Assembly: GCF_000723465.1 (NCBI RefSeq)
Contig: NZ_HF545616.1
Location: 1,860,001-1,924,000 of the forward strand
DNA from: Ruminococcus bicirculans (ex Wegman et al. 2014)
GTDB taxonomy: Bacteria; Bacillota; Clostridia; Oscillospirales; Ruminococcaceae
Length of the DNA stretch: 64,000 nt
Direction of reading: 5' to 3'
Shown here: piece by piece, positions 34,337 to 43,273 of the stretch
Layout: every line of letters starts with the position of its first letter
Numbering within the stretch: the first letter of the stretch is position 1
Made by a program: the position numbers and the translations under genes
The notes under the pieces: model-generated
Told to the model about the DNA's origin: nothing
The model's input: only the letters and a program-made list of their open reading frames with translations
Database searches by the model: none

Positions 34337-35722
34337 ATGAGCGAAGAAGCTCTGAAAGAAAACAAGATGGGCGTTATGCCCATGCCGAAACTCATGCTGA
34401 GCATGGGTCTGCCTATGATAATTTCAATGATAGTTCAGGCGTTTTACAATATCGTTGACAGCTATTTCGTAAGCAGGATAACAGATGATACAGTTGAGCA
34501 CATGGGCGAATATGCCGTAAACGCCCTCACCCTTGCATACCCTGTCCAGCTTTTGATAATCGCTGTAGGCGTAGGCACAGGCGTTGGAATAAACGCCTTG
34601 CTCTCCAGAAGCCTTGGAGAAAAGAATTTTGAGCGTGCAGGCAAAATAGCAGGCAACGCCATTTTCATAGGTCTTTGCACCTACATCGTGTTCATGCTGT
34701 TCGGATTTTTCGGCACTGACGCATTTTTGAAAACACAGACCCATGATAGTCTTGCTCTAAAGCTCGGGGGCGAATATCTAGGCATATGCTGTGTGTTGTC
34801 ATTCGGTGCAGTAGGTTCAATGATATTTGAAAAGCTTTTGCAGGCGACAGGTAAAACTATCCATTCCACCATTGCTCAGCTTGTAGGCGCAATAGCCAAC
34901 ATCGTCCTTGACCCTGTTTTGATTTTCGGGCTTGGCCCTTTCCCAGAGCTTGGAGTAAAAGGTGCCGCATATGCCACTGTCATCGGTCAGGTACTCACAA
35001 TGGTCATAGGCGGCGTGCTTCATTTTGTGTGCAACAAAGAGATACCAAGCGGCATGAGGTATTTTATACCCCAGCGCAAAATGATAACAAACATTTATAG
35101 AATAGGCGTTCCTGCCATAATAATACAGGCTCTTATGTCCGTCATGACCTACGGTCTTAATGTCATACTCAACAGGATAGGTCAATCCGCCGTAACAGCC
35201 TATGGTATCTATTATAAAATACAGCAGTTCGTATTCTTTGCGTCATTCGGCATGAACAATACTATCATTCCGGTTGTATCATACAACTACGGCAAAGGGG
35301 ACAAAACAAGAGTTCGTTCAGGCATAAAATACGGTATGCTCTACACGTTGGGACTCATGCTCCTTGGCATTATAGGCTTGCAGCTTTTTGCTTCTCAGAT
35401 ATGCCATGTATTCTCACTGTCAGCGGATACGGAGATATTCGCCACCTACGCCATAAGGATAATCACTTTAGGCTATCTTTTTGCAGGTGCAAACATAGCC
35501 TATCAGGGAATTTTTCAGGCACTCGACCATGGCATAGCTTCCCTTGTGCTTTCCCTTATCAGACTTTTAGTTATCCCTCTCCCCGCGGCTTATCTTCTCA
35601 CCCTTACCTCCTCAGCAGGCAAGATAGTATGGGCAGCCGTTCCGTTCGGCGAGCTTGTAGGCACTGTCGCCGCCATTGTGATAATGGGCAGGATAAAACG
35701 TGAGATAAAGCTCAAAGACTAA
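34337..35722 (+). CDS. MATE-family efflux transporter
   Basis: 461 residues with twelve hydrophobic segments and two MatE halves. N-terminal features (PMPKLMLSMGLPMIISMIVQ, YNIVDSYFVSR) are typical of the clostridial NorM/MepA-like group. It exports cationic compounds in exchange for Na+ or H+. GGGAGGTAATG places the start at 34337. The leader terminator at 34267-34308 suggests induction. Confidence 0.9.
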   Translation: MSEEALKENKMGVMPMPKLMLSMGLPMIISMIVQAFYNIVDSYFVSRITDDTVEHMGEYAVNALTLAYPVQLLIIAVGVGTGVGINALLSRSLGEKNFERAGKIAGNAIFIGLCTYIVFMLFGFFGTDAFLKTQTHDSLALKLGGEYLGICCVLSFGAVGSMIFEKLLQATGKTIHSTIAQLVGAIANIVLDPVLIFGLGPFPELGVKGAAYATVIGQVLTMVIGGVLHFVCNKEIPSGMRYFIPQRKMITNIYRIGVPAIIIQALMSVMTYGLNVILNRIGQSAVTAYGIYYKIQQFVFFASFGMNNTIIPVVSYNYGKGDKTRVRSGIKYGMLYTLGLMLLGIIGLQLFASQICHVFSLSADTEIFATYAIRIITLGYLFAGANIAYQGIFQALDHGIASLVLSLIRLLVIPLPAAYLLTLTSSAGKIVWAAVPFGELVGTVAAIVIMGRIKREIKLKD

Positions 35723-35732
35723 AACACTGCCC

Positions 35733-35761
35733 TTGATTATTATTCCAAAAGGTGCTATAAT
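35733..35761 (+). promoter_or_regulatory. Promoter of the 165-residue exported protein
   Basis: TTGATT (35733-35738), 17 bases, TATAAT (35756-35761), giving a leader of only about ten bases before ATG 35778. Confidence 0.55.
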
Positions 35762-35777
35762 AGCATTGGTGATAATA

Positions 35778-36275
35778 ATGAAAAGGAAAATACTTGTAGG
35801 TCTGCTTACCGCCGTTATCTTTTTGGCTTGCGCCCTTGTGATAAATATAACCCCAAAGGTGGAGAAAGGTTCAGTTGTGCTGACCTGTGACGGAAGCAAA
35901 TATGAGCTTCCCGGCACTGAAAAGACACGATACTGCAATGGCAAGAGCGAGAGCCTTTCCGCTGAAAAGAGCTTTGAAGATCTGCTCTCCTCCGTACCGT
36001 CATTTAATGTAAAGGCAGATGTAGATAAGGACGGCAATGTTACCCTTAAAACCCCTATGTCCGTAGAAGTCACAGGGGACAGGCTCGGTGACGTGCTTTA
36101 CACTGTCTACAGCTATGACGGAAAGGTGCTTGCCAAGGAGTCCAAAAAGCTGGAGCTTCCAAAAGAGGATATTGACGGCTGTCTTGTGAAAATAAAAATT
36201 ACATGGGGCAAGAAAGACACAAGCTATCTTGAAGAAGATTACTGGTTTGCCGCAATGTACAATACCGAAAGATAA
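35778..36275 (+). CDS. Unrecognised exported or membrane-anchored protein
   Basis: 165 residues from ATG 35778 (MKRKILVGL). An in-frame upstream start would place the -10 element inside the coding region, so it is not chosen. One N-terminal hydrophobic helix with a Cys (FLACALV) could be a lipoprotein signal, though the lipobox is poor. The rest is a soluble, beta-rich, Lys/Asp-rich domain ending YWFAAMYNTER. No family is recognised. Confidence 0.65.
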   Translation: MKRKILVGLLTAVIFLACALVINITPKVEKGSVVLTCDGSKYELPGTEKTRYCNGKSESLSAEKSFEDLLSSVPSFNVKADVDKDGNVTLKTPMSVEVTGDRLGDVLYTVYSYDGKVLAKESKKLELPKEDIDGCLVKIKITWGKKDTSYLEEDYWFAAMYNTER

Positions 36276-36276
36276 C

Positions 36277-36314
36277 AAAAAACGTCGGACGAATTGAAAC
36301 GCCCGACGTTTTAT
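36277..36314. terminator. Bidirectional terminator between convergent genes
   Basis: AACGTCGG (36281-36288) pairs with CCGACGTT (36303-36310), extended by flanking A and T tracts on both sides. It serves both the plus gene and the EamA-like gene. Confidence 0.85.
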
Positions 36315-36316
36315 TT

Positions 36317-37150
36317 TTAACAAACCTGAAATCCTATTATGCCCACCATACAAATAACGCTGCCGATAAATCTCAGCTTTGTGATAGGCTCTTTTCTTAT
36401 GAGCGCTATAACAAACAGCGAACACAGTATCATAGGCTGGATAAATGACGCACTCGCAAGGCTCACAGCAATAACAGCGTTCTCCGCAAGCAGACCTGCC
36501 ACATTCGGAATCTTTGTAAGCACAACCACCCATGCGCCCTTTTGATTTTTCTTGAATATCTCCAAAGGCTTCGCCCTTGGCAGAAGTATGATAGCCATAA
36601 GTATAAGCGCAAAGAACAGCGCCATGGTTGAGGATATGTAATTCTCCGACGCTCTTACAACTATGCCGTAGCCGTATCTTGCCAAAAGATAGAACACCAG
36701 AGGAACAACTATCCTGCGGTAATTTATATTGCCGCTGTCCGTTCTGCCTGATTTTGCGATAAAAACAAGTCCTGCAACAGTAAGCACGATAAAAAGGAAC
36801 TTGAAAATGCTCGGCTTTTCACCAAGGAAAATATCCGTTGCATAGGACATGAAAAGGGTGATACCAAGCCAAGCCTTAAGCTCAAAGGCTGATATTTCAT
36901 CAAGGATAATAGCCGAAAGCTTAAATTCAAGGATCTTCGACAAGCACAGCAGACCTATCGCCGCAAATGACTGCCAGCTAAGCGTAATAGTCCTGTCGAG
37001 GAAAGGCAGACAGCAAGCCATGAAAACAGCCGTTGCCGCCGCCATTAAGAACCCAAGCTCGTCGCCGTTGAATTTTGCCGTTGAAACAGCGTACTTGTCA
37101 CTAAGGGAACATATCGTGTAGCATACAACTACAAGTATAAGCAAAAACAT
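36317..37150 (-). CDS. EamA/DMT-family transporter
   Basis: 277 residues with ten hydrophobic helices in two five-helix halves, the drug/metabolite transporter layout. The second half carries conserved-looking loops (FIQPMILCSLFVIALI). The substrate is unknown. No promoter was identified with confidence. Confidence 0.8.
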   Translation of the reverse strand: MFLLILVVVCYTICSLSDKYAVSTAKFNGDELGFLMAAATAVFMACCLPFLDRTITLSWQSFAAIGLLCLSKILEFKLSAIILDEISAFELKAWLGITLFMSYATDIFLGEKPSIFKFLFIVLTVAGLVFIAKSGRTDSGNINYRRIVVPLVFYLLARYGYGIVVRASENYISSTMALFFALILMAIILLPRAKPLEIFKKNQKGAWVVVLTKIPNVAGLLAENAVIAVSLASASFIQPMILCSLFVIALIRKEPITKLRFIGSVICMVGIIGFQVC

Positions 37151-37214
37151 TATTTTTCTTCTTCCTTACTCTATGATTTTCTAAGACCTGTATGCTGTGA
37201 AACATACAAAATAA

Positions 37215-37238
37215 CGGGCGACCCAAGGTCGCCCCTAC
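37215..37238 (-). repeat. 24-bp palindromic repeat, copy 2
   Basis: CGGGCGACC-CAA-GGTCGCCCCTAC: reverse orientation relative to copy 1, in the gap between two minus-strand genes. Confidence 0.8.
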
Positions 37239-37252
37239 GCAAAGCCGATTTA

Positions 37253-37756
37253 TCAGTTCTTTTTATTTTTCACAAGCCATACTACCGCCAAAATACCAAG
37301 TATCACTGAGAACAGAGTAGCAATGGCTAGACATATCCAGCTTGCATACTGACTTTGTATAAATTCGTTCTGCGATTGGCTTCCTATAAGGGCATCTACC
37401 CCCGATTGCGAGCCTAACGCTGAGAACAGTATTATAAATGCCATTCTCACATTCATTACGCAGGCTATAACGCTGTAAATATGCACTATACCCTGAAAAA
37501 GACAGACTCCGCAGTCGTCCTTTACATAGCTTTTCACTCCAAGCACCGCACATACCACCGACACTGCCGTGTAGATAATGAACGCCGCAAAAAGCACTAT
37601 CGTTGGCACTTTTGCTCCCTCGGTTTTCACTATCATGCTCATAAGTCCAGCCATACACCCCATGAACACAGCCGCTGCCGCAAGCCCTGCAACAGACCAT
37701 TTTCTGTATATAAGCTCTGACTTTTTTATCTGCTCTTTCTTTATCTGCTTAGGCAT
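37253..37756 (-). CDS. Four-helix membrane protein of unknown function
   Basis: 167 residues from ATG 37756, chosen because GGAGG lies eight bases upstream; an upstream in-frame start at 37783 lacks one. A Lys-rich N-terminus (MPKQIKKEQIKKSEL) precedes four hydrophobic helices. It overlaps the stop of the CorC/HlyC gene by eight bases, so the two are translationally coupled and may act together. No family recognised. Confidence 0.7.
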   Translation of the reverse strand: MPKQIKKEQIKKSELIYRKWSVAGLAAAAVFMGCMAGLMSMIVKTEGAKVPTIVLFAAFIIYTAVSVVCAVLGVKSYVKDDCGVCLFQGIVHIYSVIACVMNVRMAFIILFSALGSQSGVDALIGSQSQNEFIQSQYASWICLAIATLFSVILGILAVVWLVKNKKN

Positions 37757-39017
37757 TTTCTTCCTCCGCCTTCTTGCTTTCAAGCTCCTCCTCAGATATC
37801 TTGAAGCGTATCCTGTCTATTTTCTGCTCGTCCTCCATTTTCACTGTCATCTCAAAAGGCGGACAGCTTATAACTTCATTCTGCTCAGGAAGTCTGTCAA
37901 GCATATCCATTATCCAGCCACCGAGAGATGTTCTTTCGGTTTCGATAGTGTCCTCCGGCAGTCCTGTCCTCTCAAGAAAATCCGATACCGAAAGCTCCGC
38001 CGACGCTTCGTAAACACCGTCGCTTATTTTCACAAGGGAGGTATCCTCCTCGTCGCTTTCATCATAGATCTCGCCCACAAGCTCCTCTATGATATCCTCA
38101 AGGGTACAAATGCCCTCCGTGCCGCCGTATTGGTCGAGCACCACCGCCATATGCACCTTTTTGCGCTGCATCTGCTTCAGGATCTCAGAGATCTTGCGGT
38201 TTTCGGTTATGTAAAGTGGCTTGTTCATTATAAGGCTTATGTCCGTCTTGCCCTTGAGATACATTTCAAAAAAGTCAGACTGGTGGATAAGTCCCACAAT
38301 GTGGTCTAAGTCCTTGTCATACACGGGGAGCCTTGAAAACTTTGTCTGCACAAAGCGTTTTTTTATGCTCTCCATATCCTCATGAAGCTCAACACCCTCG
38401 ATATTTACTCTCGGCACAAGTATCTCGCTTATGGTTATCTCGTCAAAATCAAGTGCCGAACGCACAAGCTCCGACTCCTGCTCTTCAAGTACGCCCTCGT
38501 CCTGAATCTCGTCTATGATATATTTAAGCTCTTCCTCAGTAACAGACGGCTCGCTGTTCTTGTTGCCCACAAGCTTTGTAACACCGCTTTTTATGCCCAT
38601 AAAGATAGCCGTTATAGGCGTGATGATGAACATGAATGCGGAGAGCGGAGCCGCCATAAGAATAGAAAACCGCTCAGAATTTTCTTTTGCAAGGCTCTTA
38701 GGCAAGATCTCACCAAAAATAAGCACGAGCACCGTCATAACTATAGTAGCCAGACCCACGCTTCCCTTGCCGAACTTCTCCGTAAAAAGCACCGTTGCAA
38801 TAGAAGATGAAGAAATGTTCACCACGTTGTTTCCAACAAGTATAGCAGTGAGTGCCTTGTCAAAATTATCGCATATGTTCATTGCCTTCTTCGCAGACTT
38901 GTTTCCGTCGTCTGCAAGTTTTTTAAGCCTTATCCTGTTGCATGAAGAAAACGCTGTCTCCGTTGCAGAACAAATAGCAGACAGCATAAGAAGCACAGCG
39001 ATGATAACAACTTTCAT
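37749..39017 (-). CDS. CNNM/CorC-HlyC family protein (CBS domains)
   Basis: 422 residues. An N-terminal DUF21 (CNNM) membrane domain of about four helices with SATETAFSSCNRIRLK is followed by paired CBS domains (about 200-325) and a C-terminal CorC_HlyC domain. The family is linked to Mg2+/Co2+ efflux and homeostasis; the old name is hemolysin-like. Confidence 0.9.
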   Translation of the reverse strand: MKVVIIAVLLMLSAICSATETAFSSCNRIRLKKLADDGNKSAKKAMNICDNFDKALTAILVGNNVVNISSSSIATVLFTEKFGKGSVGLATIVMTVLVLIFGEILPKSLAKENSERFSILMAAPLSAFMFIITPITAIFMGIKSGVTKLVGNKNSEPSVTEEELKYIIDEIQDEGVLEEQESELVRSALDFDEITISEILVPRVNIEGVELHEDMESIKKRFVQTKFSRLPVYDKDLDHIVGLIHQSDFFEMYLKGKTDISLIMNKPLYITENRKISEILKQMQRKKVHMAVVLDQYGGTEGICTLEDIIEELVGEIYDESDEEDTSLVKISDGVYEASAELSVSDFLERTGLPEDTIETERTSLGGWIMDMLDRLPEQNEVISCPPFEMTVKMEDEQKIDRIRFKISEEELESKKAEEENA

Positions 39018-39150
39018 AAAATAAAATTATCCTTTCAGGTCAGAATATAAATTTGCTGCCCTAGTTATAAAAATAGCACTAAAGGCAGTCATGAAAACTG
39101 ACTACATATAGTTATCATAACATATTTTTTAACCAATTGCAACAGTATTG

Positions 39151-39179
39151 TTGAAAAAACGATGTAAAAGAGTTATAAT
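39151..39179 (+). promoter_or_regulatory. gtrA-like gene promoter
   Basis: TTGAAA (39151-39156), 17 bases, TATAAT (39174-39179). Confidence 0.7.
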
Positions 39180-39226
39180 ATTCTTTGTGTTCATAATATT
39201 CATATGCACAAAAGGAGATAACAGAA

Positions 39227-39712
39227 ATGGCAAAGAAAAATAAAGACATTTTCGACAAAATTATGGACTGGAAGATATTCGGCTGGTTCAGACCCTTTTA
39301 CGTCAAAAACAAGGAAATGCTTTTGTATCTGTTTTTCGGCGTACTCACCACCGCAGTCAGCTTTGTGACCGCAGGCATCTCAAAAGTACTTTTGGAGCAG
39401 GCAGGCATAGGCAAGGGCGGTGTTTCCACCACAAGCACCGTCATATCATGGATATGTGCAGTAACATTCGCATACATAACCAACAGGATATGGGTTTTCG
39501 AGTCTGAAGCAGAGGGCAAAAAGGCGATAATCTCCGAAGCGGCTTCATTTTACGGCGGAAGGATATTCACTCTTCTCGTAGAAATGTTCATGATGTGGCT
39601 CGGCTACTCACTTCTCAGCTTCAACTATTGGGTAACAAAGATAGTGGCAAACGTTGTTGTGCTGATACTTAACTATGTCATCAGCAAGCTTGTGGTCTTC
39701 AGAAAGAAATAA
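39227..39712 (+). CDS. GtrA-family membrane protein
   Basis: 161 residues with four helices and the GtrA pattern (YLFFGVLTTAVSF, FAYITNRIWVFES, LNYVISKLVVFRKK). GtrA-like proteins flip lipid-linked sugars for cell-surface glycosylation. AAGGAG precedes ATG 39227. No glycosyltransferase neighbour is present, so the substrate is open. Confidence 0.85.
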   Translation: MAKKNKDIFDKIMDWKIFGWFRPFYVKNKEMLLYLFFGVLTTAVSFVTAGISKVLLEQAGIGKGGVSTTSTVISWICAVTFAYITNRIWVFESEAEGKKAIISEAASFYGGRIFTLLVEMFMMWLGYSLLSFNYWVTKIVANVVVLILNYVISKLVVFRKK

Positions 39713-39720
39713 GCATACAA

Positions 39721-39750
39721 AAAAAGCTGTCAGATATCTGGCAGCTTTTT
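39721..39750 (+). terminator. Terminator after the GtrA gene
   Basis: AAAAAGCTGTCAG (39721-39733) pairs with CTGGCAGCTTTTT (39738-39750), one wobble. Confidence 0.85.
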
Positions 39751-39780
39751 ATTTTGCCCCAGTTGCCACGTTGCAACCGA

Positions 39781-40074
39781 CTAATCTCTGTACATAAGCG
39801 TGACCGCCATGCCGTTTATCACGCCCACTACAACTCCGCACACAATGAAAAACACCTTGATAGGCAGGTCAAGCAGAAGCGAGATAAGCCCGAACACGAT
39901 AACGAACGCCATTGCTCCGCCTATCTGCACAAGAAACTTTCTTTTCACAAGCACAGGAAAACGCTCAGCAAGCTTTGCGGTCTTGTTACCCTTGTGGTCA
40001 ATTATCCTGTAAATAAGCTGAGTCAGTGCCATTGGTATTCCGATAAATAAAATTGCTGTTATAAGTTTGTCCAT
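39781..40074 (-). CDS. Small membrane protein of unknown function
   Basis: 97 residues from ATG 40074, which has GGAGG about ten bases upstream; an ATG at 40089 lacks a site. Three hydrophobic helices (ITAILFIGIPMAL, FLVQIGGAMAFVIVFGLISL, IKVFFIVCGVVVGVINGM) separated by a basic loop. No family recognised. Confidence 0.65.
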   Translation of the reverse strand: MDKLITAILFIGIPMALTQLIYRIIDHKGNKTAKLAERFPVLVKRKFLVQIGGAMAFVIVFGLISLLLDLPIKVFFIVCGVVVGVINGMAVTLMYRD

Positions 40075-40120
40075 TTTAAATTCCTCCATTTTTCACTTAA
40101 ATCATAGCTTTTTTTGTATC

Positions 40121-40160
40121 AAAAAAGGCTGCCCAAGACGCAGTTCGTCCGTGGGCAGCC
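40121..40160 (-). terminator. serA terminator
   Basis: Minus strand: GGCTGCCCA (40160-40152) pairs with TGGGCAGCC (40135-40127), then TTTTTT (40126-40121). Confidence 0.85.
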
Positions 40161-40194
40161 TCATTGCTGCATATAAAATTTCTTTTATCAACAA

Positions 40195-41346
40195 TTAAAG
40201 AACTCTTACGCCAACAACGCCCTCGATAGACTTGAAAGCGTCAGCGTCAACGTCGCCTGTAACATCGAGCATTGTGTAAGCCCAGTCTTTCTTAGACTTG
40301 TTTACAAGGTTCTCGATATTTGCGCCCTTGTCAGATACAACAGATGTGATCTGTGCGATAAGAGCAGGAACGTTCTTGTGAAGCACGCAAACAAGGTGGT
40401 CGCCTGTTTTAGCAAGCTCTGCATTAGGGAAGTTTACAGAATTCTTGATAGTTCCCTTCTCGATATAGTCGATAAGCTCGTGAGCCGCCATTGTTGCGCA
40501 GTTGTCCTCAGACTCAGGTGTGGAAGCGCCAAGGTGTGGAAGAACGATAACATTCTCCTCGCCAAGAACAACATCATCTGCAAAGTCTGTTACATACTTT
40601 GCAACCTTGCCGTCCTTGATAGCCTTTACAACAGCCGCACTGTTGATAAGCTCGCCTCTTGCAAGGTTGATAAGACGAACGCCGTCCTTCATCATTGCTA
40701 TCTGAGCTTCGTCGATAGTGTTCTTTGTGTCAGGTGTATAAGGAACGTGGATAGTGATATAATCGCTGTTCTTGTAAATATCATTGATGTCAGCTGTTAC
40801 CTTTACAGCAGGATCAAGCTGGATAGCTGCGTTTACTGAAAGGAATGGGTCATAGCCGATAACGTCCATGCCAAGTGCAACGGCTGCGTTTGCGATCTTT
40901 CCGCCGATAGCACCAAGACCGATTACACCAAGTGTCTTGCCCAGTATCTCAGGACCTGCGAACTTAGACTTGCCGCCCTCAACTGTCTTTGGAGCGTCAG
41001 GAGTGCCCTTAAGTGATGCAGCCCATGCAGCAGCCTCTGTTATCTTTCTTGAAGCAAGAAGAAGCGCACAAATAGCAAGTTCCTTAACAGCGTTTGAGTT
41101 TGCGCCAGGTGTGTTGAATACAACGATTCCCTGCTCTGCGCACTTCTCAACTGGAATATTGTTTACGCCAGCACCTGCTCTTGCAATAGCAAGCAGGCTC
41201 TCAGGCATTTCCATATCGTGCATCTTTGCTGAACGTACCATTATAGCGGTAGGATTTTCAGCATTGTCGCTTACTGTGTACTTAGCCTTGTCAAAGATAT
41301 CAGTACCGCAGGTAGCGATCTTATTTAATGTCTTTATCTCATACAT
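40195..41346 (-). CDS. serA: D-3-phosphoglycerate dehydrogenase
   Basis: 383 residues, the short form. NAD-binding GLGAIGGKIANAA (about 147-159), catalytic-type INLARGELI, and HLGAST with the catalytic His; a C-terminal ACT-like domain (about 315-383) may bind serine. It oxidises 3-phosphoglycerate, the first step of serine synthesis. It lies 33 bases after serC, so the two form a serCA operon. Confidence 0.92.
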   Translation of the reverse strand: MYEIKTLNKIATCGTDIFDKAKYTVSDNAENPTAIMVRSAKMHDMEMPESLLAIARAGAGVNNIPVEKCAEQGIVVFNTPGANSNAVKELAICALLLASRKITEAAAWAASLKGTPDAPKTVEGGKSKFAGPEILGKTLGVIGLGAIGGKIANAAVALGMDVIGYDPFLSVNAAIQLDPAVKVTADINDIYKNSDYITIHVPYTPDTKNTIDEAQIAMMKDGVRLINLARGELINSAAVVKAIKDGKVAKYVTDFADDVVLGEENVIVLPHLGASTPESEDNCATMAAHELIDYIEKGTIKNSVNFPNAELAKTGDHLVCVLHKNVPALIAQITSVVSDKGANIENLVNKSKKDWAYTMLDVTGDVDADAFKSIEGVVGVRVL

Positions 41347-41379
41347 TGTAAATTACCCTCTCTTATAATAAGGTTACGC

Positions 41380-42462
41380 TTATGCGTTCTCAGCCTCGAA
41401 CTTCTTCATGAACTCAACAAGCTTTTCAACGCCCTCGATAGGCATTGCGTTGTAGATAGAAGCTCTCATACCGCCAACAGTTCTGTGACCCTTGAGGTTT
41501 ACAAAGCCTGCTGCTGTAGCCTCAGCAACGAACTTCTTGTCAAGCTCAGCGTCGCCTGTTACGAATGGAACGTTCATAAGAGATCTGTCCTCAGGAACAA
41601 CAGTGCCCTTGAAGAGCTTGCTCTGGTCAAGATAATCATAGAGTATCTTAGCCTTCTTCTCGTTGTGAGCCTTCATAGCCTCAAGACCGCCCATTTTCTT
41701 TATCCACTTGAATACCTTGCCGCAGATGTAAATGCCATAGCAAGGAGGTGTATTGTAAAGAGAGTCAGCGTCAGCCTGAGTTTTCCACTTGAGCATTGTA
41801 GGTGTTCCATCGAGAACATCGTCAGTGATAAGATCTTCTCTGATGATAGCAATAACAACGCCGGCAGGACCAACGTTCTTCTGAACGCCGCCGTAAATAA
41901 CGCCGTACTTTGTTACGTCAACAGGCTCAGACAGGAAGCAGGAAGAAACGTCTGCAACAAGTGTGTGACCCTTTGTGTTAGGCAGTGTCTTGTACTTTGT
42001 ACCATAGATAGTATTGTTTTCGCAGATATAAACATAGTCAGCGTCCTCAGGAATATCGAGGTCTGAACAATCAGGGATATAAGAGAAAGTCTTGTCAGCA
42101 GAAGAAGCCACAGCAATAGCCTCGCCGTATTTCTGAGCCTCCTGATAAGCCTTCTTAGCCCACTGACCTGTGATTATGTAAGCCGCTTTCTTGTTCTTCA
42201 TAAGGTTCATAGGAACGGCTGAGAACTGCTGAGAAGCACCGCCCTGAAGGAACAGCACCTTATAGTTATCAGGGATACCCATAAGCTCTCTGATGTCCTT
42301 TTCAGCTTCCTTGATGATGTCATCGAACGCCTTGGAACGGTGGCTCATCTCCATTACGCTCATACCTGTGCCCTTATAATCGAGCATTTCATCGGCAGCT
42401 TCCTTAAGCACTTCCTCAGGGAGTACAGCAGGACCTGCACTGAAGTTATATACTCTACCCAT
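41380..42462 (-). CDS. serC: Phosphoserine aminotransferase
   Basis: 360 residues from ATG 42462 (MGRVYNFSAGPAVLP), with GGAGGG upstream; the longer open frame begins at the promoter and is not used. PLP lysine lies in VIYGGVQKNVGPAGV, and substrate-binding features include QGGASQQF and HRTVGGMRASIYNA. It converts phosphohydroxypyruvate to phosphoserine. Confidence 0.95.
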   Translation of the reverse strand: MGRVYNFSAGPAVLPEEVLKEAADEMLDYKGTGMSVMEMSHRSKAFDDIIKEAEKDIRELMGIPDNYKVLFLQGGASQQFSAVPMNLMKNKKAAYIITGQWAKKAYQEAQKYGEAIAVASSADKTFSYIPDCSDLDIPEDADYVYICENNTIYGTKYKTLPNTKGHTLVADVSSCFLSEPVDVTKYGVIYGGVQKNVGPAGVVIAIIREDLITDDVLDGTPTMLKWKTQADADSLYNTPPCYGIYICGKVFKWIKKMGGLEAMKAHNEKKAKILYDYLDQSKLFKGTVVPEDRSLMNVPFVTGDAELDKKFVAEATAAGFVNLKGHRTVGGMRASIYNAMPIEGVEKLVEFMKKFEAENA

Positions 42463-42538
42463 TGTTAAACCCTCCATATAAATTAGTTTCTTAGTTTCAT
42501 TATTTATAAAGACTATAAATATATAAATTAATAATATT

Positions 42539-42567
42539 ATTATATGCCTTTTATAAAAAAAAGTCAA
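42539..42567 (-). promoter_or_regulatory. serCA promoter
   Basis: Minus strand TTGACT (42567-42562), 17 bases, TATAAT (42544-42539). No T-box or riboswitch is seen in the leader of about 75 bases. 42568-42748 shows nothing else apart from a distant AGGGCTG/CAGCCCT pair. Confidence 0.75.
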
Positions 42568-42748
42568 GGGCTGTCATATAAAAATACTCACTCGTCATAA
42601 GTTTTTGTACATATCAGCACATAAAGCAGCCCTGAAAACGTGCATTTTTTCACCTTACCTATGCCGTTATATATAATAAGCACTGAAAAGCATGAAAAAT
42701 CAGAATAATACTAAAGCGTTAAAAAGAGGTTAAAATTTTTGGTATTCC

Positions 42749-42777
42749 TTGAAATCTCCATATTTGTGTAGTATAAT
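42749..42777 (+). promoter_or_regulatory. Promoter of the 59-residue protein
   Basis: TTGAAA (42749-42754), 17 bases, TATAAT (42772-42777). A GACAGTTGT/ACAATTGTC imperfect inverted pair follows in the leader (about 42794-42826). Confidence 0.7.
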
Positions 42778-42848
42778 GTAATCAATAAAATGCGACAGTT
42801 GTAAAAAAATCGGGGAACAATTGTCACTCTCAGGGAAAGAGGATATAT

Positions 42849-43028
42849 ATGCAAAAGATATTTTATGTTTCAAGAAATGAGGACAAAGCCCATGATGGAA
42901 AAGCCCCGGATATGGACAGATTTCAGCGAGTTGAAAAGCTCAACAGTCTGATCGCGGCAGGCTGGGCTATAAAGGAAATGAAAAGCGAAAACAACAGCAC
43001 ATTCTTTGTGCTTGAAAAAGCAGACTAG
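42849..43028 (+). CDS. Conserved-looking 59-residue protein
   Basis: ATG 42849 follows AAAGAGG by seven bases; the stop is at 43026-43028. It begins MQKIFYVSRNEDKAHDGKAP, continues through an amphipathic helix (DRFQRVEKLNSLIAAGWAI) and ends in a strand (STFFVLEKAD). It has its own promoter and terminator, so it is a real single-gene unit. Codon use is that of neighbouring genes. Function unknown; the fold looks like a small alpha/beta protein. Confidence 0.8.
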   Translation: MQKIFYVSRNEDKAHDGKAPDMDRFQRVEKLNSLIAAGWAIKEMKSENNSTFFVLEKAD

Positions 43029-43119
43029 ACTTAAAATGGCGGTATAAGACCGTACCCTGTCAATAACGCAGACACGACGTCCCGCCAACAAGTTCGCCAG
43101 GTCTTTCAACAAACTTATA

Positions 43120-43146
43120 GGACGGTAGCCCCACCGTCCTTTTTTA
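43120..43146 (+). terminator. Terminator after the 59-residue gene
   Basis: GGACGGT (43120-43126) pairs with ACCGTCC (43133-43139), then seven T. The 90 bases before it contain no gene. Confidence 0.85.
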
Positions 43147-43165
43147 TGTGCAGATAAATTTTGCG

Positions 43166-43211
43166 AAAACGTTTTATGGGTATTGCATTTCAGAGAGAAA
43201 TATTGTATAAT
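43166..43211 (+). promoter_or_regulatory. xylB promoter with operator-like palindrome
   Basis: TTGCAT (43183-43188), 17 bases, TATAAT (43206-43211). AAAACGTTTT (43166-43175) is a perfect palindrome just upstream of the -35, similar in shape to catabolite or LacI-family operators. Confidence 0.6.
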
Positions 43212-43273
43212 TAATGTAATCGTTTTAATGAGTACAAATGATACTATACATATTATAAAGGAGTAAAAAAAAT

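Noticed and set aside
42463-42567. 35-codon N-terminal extension of SerC
   Set aside because: It would start inside the -35 element; MGRVYNFSAGP matches the usual SerC start and has GGAGGG upstream.
42463-42748. Possible T-box or serine riboswitch upstream of serC
   Set aside because: The leader after the promoter is only about 75 bases and lacks T-box words or a terminator.
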